Source: Sporosarcina gallistercoris (lineage in GTDB: Bacteria > Bacillota > Bacilli > Bacillales_A > Planococcaceae). From it: a stretch of DNA of 64,000 nt. The notes below the pieces were generated by a model, which saw only the letters and a list, made by a program, of their open reading frames with translations, was not told where the DNA came from and ran no database searches. Every line of letters begins with the position of its first letter. The stretch's first letter is position 1. Location: positions 1 through 64,000 of the forward strand of contig NZ_JACSQY010000001.1 of NCBI RefSeq assembly GCF_014836415.1, read 5' to 3'. A program made the position numbers and the translations under genes. Below, in pieces: positions 33,140-41,088 of the stretch.

Positions 33140-34189
33140 TTATTTTATCAACTGTTCGACGAGTTTCTTATTGCGTTGTTTAAAAACTTCGTTGTGTGAA
33201 CTTACCATACCCGCTTGGGATGCTTTTGGATCTAAATACATTTTTGCACTATTGACGGCGTTTGCTGCATCTTGGAATGCGCCAGCGATAAGATTGACTT
33301 TGCTCTCATGGAAAAGAACGTCCCCGGCAGCAAAGATTCCAGGAACTGAAGTCCCGCTCATAGGTGTTCCGGCAATTCGGTGATCATTTGTGAGTTCAAG
33401 TTCCGCATCACTGCCTCCTATTAAGGATGTATCCACTTCGTACCCATGATTAATGACCACGTCGTCAACTTCTAACGTCAGTCCGGATTCTTCTAGGCAA
33501 TGTTTCAATTCCACTTTTTCTATGGAATGATGATCATTTGATGCAATCAGTTTGTCAATTCTTGTATTGAAGTGACACATCACTTTACTTTGAAGCAATT
33601 GCTGAACTTGAGCTTCATGTCCGTTCAAGTCACATTTACGATACGTTAATATCACTTGTTCAGCAATTGGCTCCAGTTCGTTCGCCCAGTCGATTGCAGC
33701 ATTCCCACCTCCTGAAATCAGAACACGTTTCCCTTTGAAATATTGAAGTGATTTCACTGTGTAGTGTAAATTTGAGACTTCGAACCGCTCTGCACCTTCT
33801 ATTTCCACCTTTTGTGGCTTCAGGATCCCACTGCCTACTGCAAGAATGACTGTTCGACTATAATGTTCCGTACCGGAAGAGCCAGTCAGAACAAAATGTC
33901 CATCTTCATTTTTTTCAATGCCTGTCACTTTCTCATTTAAGACTACTTCGGGGTTGAATGTCATGCCTTGTTCCACTAACTTATCAATCATATGAGCTGC
34001 AGGTGCTGGAGTGACACCACCAATGTCCCAAATCATTTTTTCTTGATAAACATGCAGTTTGCCGCCAAGTTCCGGTTGAAACTCGATGATTTTAGTGGAC
34101 ATTCCACGTAATCCACTATAAAAAGCAGCATATAGCCCTGCTGGTCCTCCACCGATAATTGTGACATCTACAAGTGTTGCTTCAGACAT
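33140..34189 (-). CDS. Ferredoxin/flavodoxin--NADP+ reductase type 2-like (IruO/YcgT-like)
   Basis: A 349-residue thioredoxin-reductase-like flavoprotein without a CxxC motif. FAD-binding TIIGGGPAGLYAAFYSGLRG at the N-terminus, NADPH-binding RVLISGGGNAAIDWANEL near 150-170 and a C-terminal FAD segment GIFAAGDVLFHESKVNLIAGAFQDAANAVN fit the type 2 FNR family. The iron-regulated member IruO of Staphylococcus aureus reduces ferric siderophores and supports heme degradation. The gene shares a Fur-box promoter region with the siderophore ABC operon, so release of siderophore iron is its likely job (inference). ATG at 34189 is only weakly preceded by GGGGGATG. Confidence 0.87.
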   Translation of the reverse strand: MSEATLVDVTIIGGGPAGLYAAFYSGLRGMSTKIIEFQPELGGKLHVYQEKMIWDIGGVTPAPAAHMIDKLVEQGMTFNPEVVLNEKVTGIEKNEDGHFVLTGSSGTEHYSRTVILAVGSGILKPQKVEIEGAERFEVSNLHYTVKSLQYFKGKRVLISGGGNAAIDWANELEPIAEQVILTYRKCDLNGHEAQVQQLLQSKVMCHFNTRIDKLIASNDHHSIEKVELKHCLEESGLTLEVDDVVINHGYEVDTSLIGGSDAELELTNDHRIAGTPMSGTSVPGIFAAGDVLFHESKVNLIAGAFQDAANAVNSAKMYLDPKASQAGMVSSHNEVFKQRNKKLVEQLIK

Positions 34190-34252
34190 CCTTCATCCCC
34201 CTAAATTTATATTTGACTTCCTTGGAATCACTCTTTATAGTAGCATTATACC

Positions 34253-34271
34253 GATAATGAGAATCATTATC
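34253..34271. promoter_or_regulatory. Fur box
   Basis: GATAATGAGAATCATTATC matches the 19-bp Fur consensus GATAATGATAATCATTATC at 18 of 19 positions. It lies between the divergent reductase gene and the siderophore ABC operon (37 bp before its first start codon) and should repress both when iron is plentiful. Confidence 0.93.
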
Positions 34272-34307
34272 AACGATTATCGCGTATTAAAGATTGGAGT
34301 GCTTGAA

Positions 34308-35102
34308 ATGGTACGCTTGGCGACTGAAAACTTACAGATTGCTTATGGTGAACAGCTCATTGTGGACGACTTATCCGTTACGATTCCGCATAAAAAAATC
34401 ACCGCGATTATCGGGGCGAATGGATGTGGCAAGTCGACTTTTTTGAAAGGGATGACTCGACTGATTCCCCGCCATTCAGGGAAGATCTTGTTGGATGGAG
34501 AGGATATTGCAAATCATAAGACAAAAGCACTTGCTCGTGAAATGGCGATTCTACCTCAAACGCAAGAAGCCGCAAATGGTCTGACGGTGGCGGAACTTGT
34601 TTCATATGGTAGGTTCCCCTATCAATCAGGACTAGGACGGTTGTCTGCAAACGATTTCGATGTCATGAATTGGGCAATGATGGTAACAAATACCAATTCT
34701 TTCCGCGATCGCCAAGTGGATGCCCTTTCCGGAGGTCAGCGTCAGCGTGTGTGGATCGCAATGGCACTTGCTCAAGAAACGGATATCATTTTTCTTGATG
34801 AACCGACCACGTATCTGGATATGGCACATCAGTTGGAAGTTCTTGAACTGCTACAGAAATTGAATATTGAACAGGAACGTACCATCATCATGGTGTTACA
34901 CGATTTAAATCAGGCAGCCCGATTCGCCGATTATTTGATTGCGATGAAAGATGGGAAGATCATTAAAGCAGGTACTTCAGAAGAAGTGATAGAGCCGGCA
35001 ATTTTGCGTGATGTTTTTAGGATTGACGCAGAAATCGGGATGGATCCGAGAAGCGGAAAACCGATGTGTATTACATACGATCTATTAAAAGGAGATTACT
35101 GA
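34308..35102 (+). CDS. Iron-siderophore ABC transporter ATP-binding protein
   Basis: A 264-residue cytoplasmic ATPase of the FecE/FepC type. Walker A GANGCGKST (about 36-44), Q-loop LPQTQEAA, signature LSGGQRQRVWIAMALAQ (about 137-153), Walker B DIIFLDEPTTYLD, and the switch His in VLHDLNQAA are all present. Start ATG 34308 is chosen from TTGGAGT upstream; a longer in-frame extension would run through the Fur box. First gene of a four-gene Fur-controlled operon, ending 1 nt before the binding-protein start codon. Confidence 0.93.
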   Translation: MVRLATENLQIAYGEQLIVDDLSVTIPHKKITAIIGANGCGKSTFLKGMTRLIPRHSGKILLDGEDIANHKTKALAREMAILPQTQEAANGLTVAELVSYGRFPYQSGLGRLSANDFDVMNWAMMVTNTNSFRDRQVDALSGGQRQRVWIAMALAQETDIIFLDEPTTYLDMAHQLEVLELLQKLNIEQERTIIMVLHDLNQAARFADYLIAMKDGKIIKAGTSEEVIEPAILRDVFRIDAEIGMDPRSGKPMCITYDLLKGDY

Positions 35103-35103
35103 T

Positions 35104-36030
35104 ATGAAAAAGGCACTTTTATTGTTAACACTTGGACTAGTACTTATACTCGGAGCTTGTTCTTCGAAAAATGACGATGCTTCAAAGGAACAGGCGAAAG
35201 ACGAACCATCAAAAGAAGCAGGAACTATTACATACGAATCTGAAAATGGACCAATCGAAGTTCCCGCAAATCCAGAGCGTGTTATCGTCTTATCGACATA
35301 TGCAGGACATGTCGCCGCACTCGATGTTCCAATTGTTGGGGTGGACTCTTGGTCAAAGACGAATCCTCGGTTTGACAAGTATTTAAAAGATGCTGAAGAA
35401 GTAACTGACGAAGACTTAGAAAAAATCATTGAATTGGAACCGGATCTGATCATCGGGTTATCGACTATGAATAATATTGATCGGTTGAAAGAGATTGCTC
35501 CAGTAGTCACGTTCACTTACGGGAAAGTGGATTATTTGACTCAGCAAGTCGAAATCGGTAAGTTACTGAACAGAGGGGATGAAGCTCAAGAGTGGGTCAC
35601 GGATTTCAAAGCACGCGCAATGGATGCAGGGGAAGAAATCAAAGCGAAAATCGGCGAGGATAAGACCGTTTCAGTTATTGAAAACTTTGACAAGCAGCTC
35701 TATGTATACGGCGATAACTGGGCACGAGGAACTGAAATCCTTTACCAAGAAATGAAACTTCCGATGCCTGAAAAAGTGAAGGCGGATGCATTGAAAGATG
35801 GTTATTTCGCTCTTTCTGCCGAAGTGCTTCCTGAATATATGGGTGACTATGTAATTTTAAGTCGGAACAGTGATGGCGATAATTCCTTTATGGAGACTGA
35901 AACATATAAGAATACTCAAGCTGTGAAAGATGGTCATGTATTTGAAGCTGAAGCAAGTGAATTCTATTTCAACGATCCTCTAACACTGGAGTATCAGCTT
36001 GAATTTTTCAAAGAACACTTTTTAAAGTAA
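35104..36030 (+). CDS. Iron-siderophore ABC transporter substrate-binding lipoprotein
   Basis: A 308-residue lipoprotein (lipobox LILGAC, Cys about 19) with the two-lobed FecB/BtuF fold: EVPANPERVIVLSTYAGHVAALDVP at the first lobe, DLEKIIELEPDLIIGL and a long connecting helix, then KTVSVIENFDKQLYVYGDN in the second lobe. It captures ferric siderophore outside the membrane and passes it to the permease. The siderophore is not evident from sequence. AAAGGAG 9 nt before the start. A terminator hairpin follows before the permease genes. Confidence 0.92.
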   Translation: MKKALLLLTLGLVLILGACSSKNDDASKEQAKDEPSKEAGTITYESENGPIEVPANPERVIVLSTYAGHVAALDVPIVGVDSWSKTNPRFDKYLKDAEEVTDEDLEKIIELEPDLIIGLSTMNNIDRLKEIAPVVTFTYGKVDYLTQQVEIGKLLNRGDEAQEWVTDFKARAMDAGEEIKAKIGEDKTVSVIENFDKQLYVYGDNWARGTEILYQEMKLPMPEKVKADALKDGYFALSAEVLPEYMGDYVILSRNSDGDNSFMETETYKNTQAVKDGHVFEAEASEFYFNDPLTLEYQLEFFKEHFLK

Positions 36031-36042
36031 TCATTATTCAAG

Positions 36043-36075
36043 AAGGATTCTTTCACCTTGAAAGAATCCTTTTCT
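36043..36075 (+). terminator. Intra-operon terminator/attenuator after binding-protein gene
   Basis: A perfect 13-bp stem, AAGGATTCTTTCA / TGAAAGAATCCTT, with a 3-nt loop and TTCTTTT behind it. It lies between the binding-protein gene and the first permease gene. It should lower permease expression relative to the binding protein, or stabilise the upstream mRNA. Confidence 0.8.
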
Positions 36076-36097
36076 TTTGCGAAAGGAGTCCTGGTTC

Positions 36098-37096
36098 ATG
36101 AATCTGCGGAACATGCCATTTTCAATCAAGTTCAGTATTGCTTGTATCGGGTTGATCGCCTCACTGCTTGTGGCAATGAAACTAGGTGCAGCGAATATAT
36201 CCGTTTCTGATATTTTGCTTGCAATTATCGGTGATACAAGTAAAAACAGCTTGATTTTACGCGAAATCCGTTTTCCTCGCGAACTTGCTGCATTACTAGT
36301 CGGTTCTGCATTAGCCGTTTCAGGTGCCATCATGCAAGGGATGACTAGAAATCCTCTAGCTGATCCCGGTTTGCTTGGCTTAACTGCAGGAGCCAATGCA
36401 GCTCTCGCGATTGCAATCGCACTCGCTCCTTCACTCAATTATTTCGGGATTATGACTGCTTGTTTTTTAGGGGCAGCTGTTGGCGCCATAGTTGTCTTCG
36501 GCATCGCTTCTGCAAAACGCGGTGGCTTCTCCCCCTTCCGTCTTGTATTGGCAGGAGCTGCAGTCTCGACGTTCTTTTTTGCGGTTGCCGAAGGTGTCGG
36601 CATCTACTTCAAAGTATCTAAAGACATTTCCATGTGGACAGCCGGTGGTGTGATTGGGACTACTTGGTCTCAACTTCAAATTATTGCTCCAATGATTGGT
36701 ATAGGAATAGGAATCGCACTTTTGTTGTCCAAACAATTGACCTTATTAAGTTTAAGCGAAGAAGTAGCTGTAGGTTTAGGGCAGAACACATTCAAGATTA
36801 AAATGTTCCTATTCGTGCTCATCATCATTTTAGCTGGTTCTGCTGTGGCTTTAGTCGGAAATTTGGCGTTCGTGGGTCTGATGATCCCTCATATCGTTCG
36901 CGCACTTGTCGGCACTGATTATCGATTCATATTGCCAATGTCTGCAGTTATTGGCGGTGCATTCATGTTGCTTGCAGATACATTAGGCCGGACGTTGAAT
37001 GCACCATACGAAACACCTGTTGCCGCTCTTGTTGCAGTGATGGGCTTGCCGTTCTTTCTCATTATCGTCCGTAAAGGAGGGCGATCTTTCTCATGA
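36098..37096 (+). CDS. Iron-siderophore ABC transporter permease 1 (FecCD family)
   Basis: A 332-residue FecCD-type permease with about nine to ten membrane helices. Family segments: REIRFPRELAALLVGSALAVSGAIMQGMTRNPLADPGLLGLTAGA (about 55-100), SEEVAVGLGQN (the ATPase-contact loop), and GNLAFVGLMIPHIVRALVG. It pairs with the second permease to form the channel. ATG 36098 follows AAAGGAG; an upstream TTG in the same frame lacks a site. Its last codons overlap the next start codon (ATGA). Confidence 0.92.
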   Translation: MNLRNMPFSIKFSIACIGLIASLLVAMKLGAANISVSDILLAIIGDTSKNSLILREIRFPRELAALLVGSALAVSGAIMQGMTRNPLADPGLLGLTAGANAALAIAIALAPSLNYFGIMTACFLGAAVGAIVVFGIASAKRGGFSPFRLVLAGAAVSTFFFAVAEGVGIYFKVSKDISMWTAGGVIGTTWSQLQIIAPMIGIGIGIALLLSKQLTLLSLSEEVAVGLGQNTFKIKMFLFVLIIILAGSAVALVGNLAFVGLMIPHIVRALVGTDYRFILPMSAVIGGAFMLLADTLGRTLNAPYETPVAALVAVMGLPFFLIIVRKGGRSFS

Positions 37097-38100
37097 TCCA
37101 CTCTCAAATGTTAAGGAAACAACGTCTCTTATTAATTGTTTTCAGCTTTCTTACTATAGGAACCGCAATTGCCGCAATTGCACTTGGACCTGCTTCCGTA
37201 GATCCTGTACGCATCTTCCCTGCACTTTTCGGAAACGGTACATTTAAAGAGGAGTTTGTATTATTTTCAATTCGCCTCCCTCGTATCGTCATCACATTTT
37301 TAGCAGGAGCAGCACTTGCGCTTTCGGGATCGATTCTTCAAGGAATCACACGAAATGACTTAGCGGATCCTGGAATTATCGGCATCAATGCAGGAGCAGG
37401 TACTTCCATTGCATTGTTCTTTCTGTTTGTACCTGTTGAAGCAGGGGCGTTTGTGTATGTGATGCCGATTGTCGGGTTGGTTGGGGCATTTGTGACCGCA
37501 TTCCTCATTTATCTCTTCGCTTATGATAAAAAAACAGGGATGCAGCCTGTACGATTGGTATTAACAGGCGTAGGTTTCTCCCTAGCTCTCTCGGGAGTCA
37601 TGATAGTTCTCACTTCTTCAGCGGACCGTGACAAGGTGGATTTCATCGCGAAGTGGCTAGCAGGGAATATTTGGGGGTCTGATTGGCCGTTTGTCATTGC
37701 GTTATTGCCTTGGTTACTCATTCTCGTACCGTTTGCGTTATACAAAGCGAACAAGTTGAATGTATTAGGTCTAAGCGAATCTGTCGCCATAGGGATTGGA
37801 GTTTCTGTCGAGAGGGAGCGTATTATTCTTCTCATCACTGCAGTTGCGCTCGCAGCCTCAGCAGTTTCCGTTACGGGAGGAATTGCTTTTGTCGGATTGA
37901 TGGCACCTCATATCGCGAAATCATTGGTCGGTCCACGCAGTCAACTCTATCTTCCAATTGCTATTCTTCTTGGCGGCTGGTTGTTATTGCTCTCAGATAC
38001 GATTGGCAGAAACATATCCAGCGCAGGAATTATTCCAGCAGGATTAATCGTATCCTTAATCGGCGCTCCATACTTCGTCTATTTGTTGTTACGGAAATGA
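37093..38100 (+). CDS. Iron-siderophore ABC transporter permease 2 (FecCD family)
   Basis: A 335-residue FecCD-type permease paralogous to the previous one: SIRLPRIVITFLAGAALALSGSILQGITRNDLADPGIIGINAGAG (about 58-103), LSESVAIGIGV and GGIAFVGLMAPHIAKSLVGP. It overlaps the first permease gene by 4 nt (ATGA), so the two are translated as a unit and form a heterodimer. Last gene of the operon, closed by a terminator. Confidence 0.92.
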   Translation: MIHSQMLRKQRLLLIVFSFLTIGTAIAAIALGPASVDPVRIFPALFGNGTFKEEFVLFSIRLPRIVITFLAGAALALSGSILQGITRNDLADPGIIGINAGAGTSIALFFLFVPVEAGAFVYVMPIVGLVGAFVTAFLIYLFAYDKKTGMQPVRLVLTGVGFSLALSGVMIVLTSSADRDKVDFIAKWLAGNIWGSDWPFVIALLPWLLILVPFALYKANKLNVLGLSESVAIGIGVSVERERIILLITAVALAASAVSVTGGIAFVGLMAPHIAKSLVGPRSQLYLPIAILLGGWLLLLSDTIGRNISSAGIIPAGLIVSLIGAPYFVYLLLRK

Positions 38101-38101
38101 G

Positions 38102-38140
38102 AAAAACACGATCCCGATTTTTCAGAGGATCGTGTTTTTT
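38102..38140. terminator. Bidirectional terminator
   Basis: The stem AAACACGATCC / GGATCGTGTTT with a 12-nt loop and T-run lies between the permease gene and the converging SDR gene. Confidence 0.85.
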
Positions 38141-38142
38141 AG

Positions 38143-38898
38143 TTAGCGTAATTTAGTTGCGCCGCCGTCTACCATGATCGTTTGTCCAGTAATGTACGAT
38201 GCATCTTCACTCGCTAGGAAGACTGCTACGCGACCGATATCGCCTTCCAATTCGCCAAGACGACGCATTGGGATATTATTAAGCATTTTGTTATATGCTT
38301 CCGGCTGATCTTGTGCCCATTGCTGAATACCTGGTGAATTGGCAATCGGTGAAATCAAGTTCACGTTGATGCCGAATTGACCCCATTCGTTTGCAGCTAC
38401 ACGAGTAATTGCGCGAATCGCTTCTTTTGCAGCCGCGTATGTTGCTTGCATGACATCTCCGTTAATGCCGGCACCTGATGAGAAGTTGATAATTGCCCCT
38501 TCAGTCTTCTTCAAGTGTGGATATGCAGCTTGCATAAGATAGAATGTTGGATAGAATCCTGTGTTAAATGAGAAATCCATGTCCGCTTGAGTTGCGTCTG
38601 CAAGCAATACTTGACGTGACGCGTGTGCATTATTGACAAGGATGTCAAGTTTGCCATATTTGTCGACAACTGTCTCGATAATATCTTTCAGCTTGTCGCG
38701 GTCTGTCAGGTCAGCTTGGATAAACATGCTTTCAGGTTGGAATTCCTGAAGTTCTTTCACCATTGCTTCACCCGTTTCAGCGTTCAAGTCAACGATTGCA
38801 ACCCTTGCTCCCTCTTTAACATACGCTTTTGCCATACCACTTCCTATACCGCCAGCACCGCCAGTAATTACAGCTACTTTACCATCTAATTTACCCAT
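38143..38898 (-). CDS. SDR family oxidoreductase
   Basis: A 251-residue classical short-chain dehydrogenase/reductase. The NAD(P) motif TGGAGGIGSGMA (about 12-23), DLTDRDKL and NNAHAS (the NNAG position, here NNAH), catalytic Ser in NFSSGAG, and YAAAK (catalytic Tyr and Lys, about 152-156) are visible. Asp in AIVDLN after the second strand favours NAD(H). Substrate unknown. Start ATG 38898 behind AAAAGGAG. Monocistronic. Confidence 0.87.
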   Translation of the reverse strand: MGKLDGKVAVITGGAGGIGSGMAKAYVKEGARVAIVDLNAETGEAMVKELQEFQPESMFIQADLTDRDKLKDIIETVVDKYGKLDILVNNAHASRQVLLADATQADMDFSFNTGFYPTFYLMQAAYPHLKKTEGAIINFSSGAGINGDVMQATYAAAKEAIRAITRVAANEWGQFGINVNLISPIANSPGIQQWAQDQPEAYNKMLNNIPMRRLGELEGDIGRVAVFLASEDASYITGQTIMVDGGATKLR

Positions 38899-39260
38899 AT
38901 ATATCACTCCTTTTCTTCCTTACTAGTTTAACACTAAAATATCAGTTAATAAACACTCGTGCTTCATTATTCCCCAATTGCATTTCATTACACTTGAGTT
39001 CGAATTCACTGTGAATTTTTAAAAAATCAAATTTCTCATGTGTACACCGTATTACTTGGGGTAAAATAATGTACTCAACTGGAAAGAGAGTTCTCCTTCG
39101 GAAAATGGAAGAGCTCATCAGCCATTTAACGGCCGATGAGCTCATTGTCCAATAAACATGTTAGATATTCTACTTGGTCACCACTCACCACTAAACAGAC
39201 TTTTTGAATGACCTCGATAAAAAAAATGACATCATTTTCTGCGATCAGTCAAACGAACTT
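38899..39260. other. Gene-free stretch with a perfect GAGCTCATC hairpin
   Basis: A gap of about 360 nt. At 39111-39143 GAGCTCATC and GATGAGCTC (9 bp) flank an inner GCC...GGC pair, forming a strong hairpin without a clear T-run. A minus-strand frame of 67 codons across it (38942-39145) lacks a ribosome binding site and protein-like composition. The promoter of the SDR gene must lie near 38900-38950. Confidence 0.5.
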
Positions 39261-39491
39261 TTAATAAACTTGACGGGCATTGTGTCTTTCCGCGGTTTTG
39301 TAAGCATCATACATTCCCCATATCCAAACAATCGGATATGTGATAAACCCAATTAGTATGAACATAAGTAGTGAGTTGATGATTTGGACTCCAATTAAAA
39401 TGAGACCTTTTAGAATCTGACCATTATAAATCTGTCCTACACCCGTCCAAAAAAAGCTGAGTACAGCTGCTAGCCCTGGGCTTTTCATCAT
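39261..39491 (-). CDS. TM2 domain-like small membrane protein
   Basis: A 76-residue protein with two helices: SPGLAAVLSFFWTGVGQIYNGQILKGLILIG and FITYPIVWIWGMYDAYKTAERHN. The GxGQIYNG turn between helix start and loop and the WxWGxxDAYxxA ending are typical of TM2-type proteins. Function unknown. The strong GGAGGA site upstream supports the ATG at 39491. It lies 18 nt downstream of the next gene and probably shares its transcript. Confidence 0.75.
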   Translation of the reverse strand: MMKSPGLAAVLSFFWTGVGQIYNGQILKGLILIGVQIINSLLMFILIGFITYPIVWIWGMYDAYKTAERHNARQVY

Positions 39492-39509
39492 AACGTAATT
39501 CCTCCTCCA

Positions 39510-39746
39510 TTAAAAAAATATCCCGATCACCGCGAGTGCTGCTACAATCCAGAAGCCTCCGACAGCAATCGTATCACCTGAAATAATCGGCTTCTTTTGT
39601 AAGAAGTCAATTGCGTGTATGTCCTTTTTCAGTTCACTGATTTCCTCTTCAAGCGTTCTCACTTTAGTTGTGAGAGAACGCACCTCTTCAGCTACTACAC
39701 TCGGAAAACGTTCCGATTCCGTCTTCAGCAATGAATTTTCTTCCAC
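39510..39746 (-). CDS. Coiled-coil membrane-anchored small protein, hypothetical
   Basis: A 78-residue protein: a heptad-like coiled coil (about 18-50; EEVRSLTTKVRTLEEEISELKKDIHAI) and a C-terminal membrane helix (about 57-78). Starts with GTG at 39746 behind GGGAG. Family not recognised. First gene of a likely two-gene operon with the TM2-like protein. Confidence 0.6.
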   Translation of the reverse strand: MEENSLLKTESERFPSVVAEEVRSLTTKVRTLEEEISELKKDIHAIDFLQKKPIISGDTIAVGGFWIVAALAVIGIFF

Positions 39747-39925
39747 CGTACCACATCTCCCTTCAGATAGACAACATTACACTTAATGAAAGTATATCAA
39801 GTATACTGATAAGTAGATACAGTATTTCGTCAATAGCATTTCATTTTTGCTGTGACAATCTATGATACACTTTTGTTTAACCATTTTACCGCAAAAGCAT
39901 GAACGTCTTTGAAAGGTGTGGGCAT

Positions 39926-40837
39926 ATGAATCATGAAGAACATAAGGATGATGAGGAGACCAACCATGTTAATCATTCACCGGCAATTGAAGGTGATGAT
40001 TCCTTAGCTGAAGACGCCAATGGCACAGACACTTTGGAAGAGCAGGAACTTACGCAAGAAGAAATAGAGCAAGAAGAGTTTCGTCAGCTTGTTTTGGAAG
40101 CACAACGGGAAGCACTTGCAAAAGAAGCTGCCCTTCGTGACAATCCGCAACCTAGAAAACGCAGAGTTCCGAGATGGATCGTATGGCTCATGGCAGTGGT
40201 TTTACTATTTCAACCTGTTGCTTTCCTTTTCGACATATACTCGTTACCAGCAATCGAATTCTTAAAAACTTCTGCAAAGCTATCTAAACGCGAGGATATT
40301 GCACAATGGAAACAATCCGTTGCTGTCGTTTTAACGGAAGATGGAAAGGGGACAGGCTTTTCTGTCTCACCTGATGGCTTGATCGTCACAAATAATCATG
40401 TGGTCGAAAACACAAAGCAAATTACAGTCTCTTTTGAAGAACAAGGGCGCTTTTCCGCATCTCTCGTTGCACAAGATTCCGTGAACGATCTAGCTATTTT
40501 ACAAATAAAAGATCCACCAGACGTTCCTGCTCTAAAACTAGCGGAATCTCCCACTTATACCCGGGATAGCAAAGTCCGGTTCATTGGAAATCCTCTGAAC
40601 TTTTTCGGAATTGCAAATGAAGGTGAACTGATTGGAGAAAGTGATTGGGCGGGACGTGATGTGCCAATTATTCTGTTGGATGCACCGGTCTACAGAGGGA
40701 ATAGCGGCAGTCCAGTATTCCAGGATAATGAAGTCATCGGGGTTGTATTTGCGATAACCGAGCTGGATTCCTATGGAAAGGTCGGGATGTTCATACGGTC
40801 GAATGAAGTATTGGAGCTATTGAAGGAAATCGAATAA
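39926..40837 (+). CDS. HtrA-like trypsin-type serine protease, membrane anchored, no PDZ
   Basis: A 303-residue protein. An acidic N-terminal cytoplasmic part (about 1-80; many Glu/Asp) leads to a membrane helix (about 85-105), then an extracellular trypsin-like domain (about 130-300). The triad is visible: His in TNNHVVEN, Asp in SVNDLAIL and Ser in RGNSGSPV. Members of the DegP/HtrA family carry a PDZ domain after the protease; here the protein ends right after the protease domain. Likely envelope protein quality control or regulated processing. ATG 39926 behind AAAGGTG. A strong terminator follows. Confidence 0.85.
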   Translation: MNHEEHKDDEETNHVNHSPAIEGDDSLAEDANGTDTLEEQELTQEEIEQEEFRQLVLEAQREALAKEAALRDNPQPRKRRVPRWIVWLMAVVLLFQPVAFLFDIYSLPAIEFLKTSAKLSKREDIAQWKQSVAVVLTEDGKGTGFSVSPDGLIVTNNHVVENTKQITVSFEEQGRFSASLVAQDSVNDLAILQIKDPPDVPALKLAESPTYTRDSKVRFIGNPLNFFGIANEGELIGESDWAGRDVPIILLDAPVYRGNSGSPVFQDNEVIGVVFAITELDSYGKVGMFIRSNEVLELLKEIE

Positions 40838-40876
40838 AAACAGTCCGGAGACCATAATGGTCTCCGGACTGTTTGA
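40838..40876. terminator. Strong bidirectional terminator
   Basis: A stem of 17-18 bp (AAACAGTCCGGAGACCAT and its complement) directly after the protease gene, before the converging 46-aa gene ending at 40879. Confidence 0.88.
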
Positions 40877-40878
40877 TG

Positions 40879-41019
40879 TTATTTCTTTTTATGCTTATCT
40901 TTATTGTTAGCTGCGTTGTCCGCTTTCTTGAATTCGTTCGCGTACTCGACTTCTTGAGCTGAGGAAAGGTTGTTGTTTTCCTCAGACATCATTTGATACG
41001 GCTCTTTCTTTTCCAACAT
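40879..41019 (-). CDS. Small charged protein, hypothetical (46 aa)
   Basis: A 46-residue hydrophilic protein, MLEKKEPYQMMSEENNNL..., ending in a Lys-rich tail (NNKDKHKKK). I start at ATG 41019, which has GAAGGAGG 7 nt upstream; codons before it are not likely translated. No family recognised, although the size and composition are like small stress or spore proteins of Bacillales. It lies downstream of the HprK-like gene. Confidence 0.6.
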   Translation of the reverse strand: MLEKKEPYQMMSEENNNLSSAQEVEYANEFKKADNAANNKDKHKKK

Positions 41020-41088
41020 TTGAAATCCTCCTTCAAAAACTAATATACAGTTAGTTTTCCCAGGTGGTGAGGATCTATGCATTTCGGA

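Noticed and set aside
38942..39145. 67-codon minus-strand open frame
   Set aside because: No ribosome binding site, atypical composition, and it covers the GAGCTCATC hairpin.
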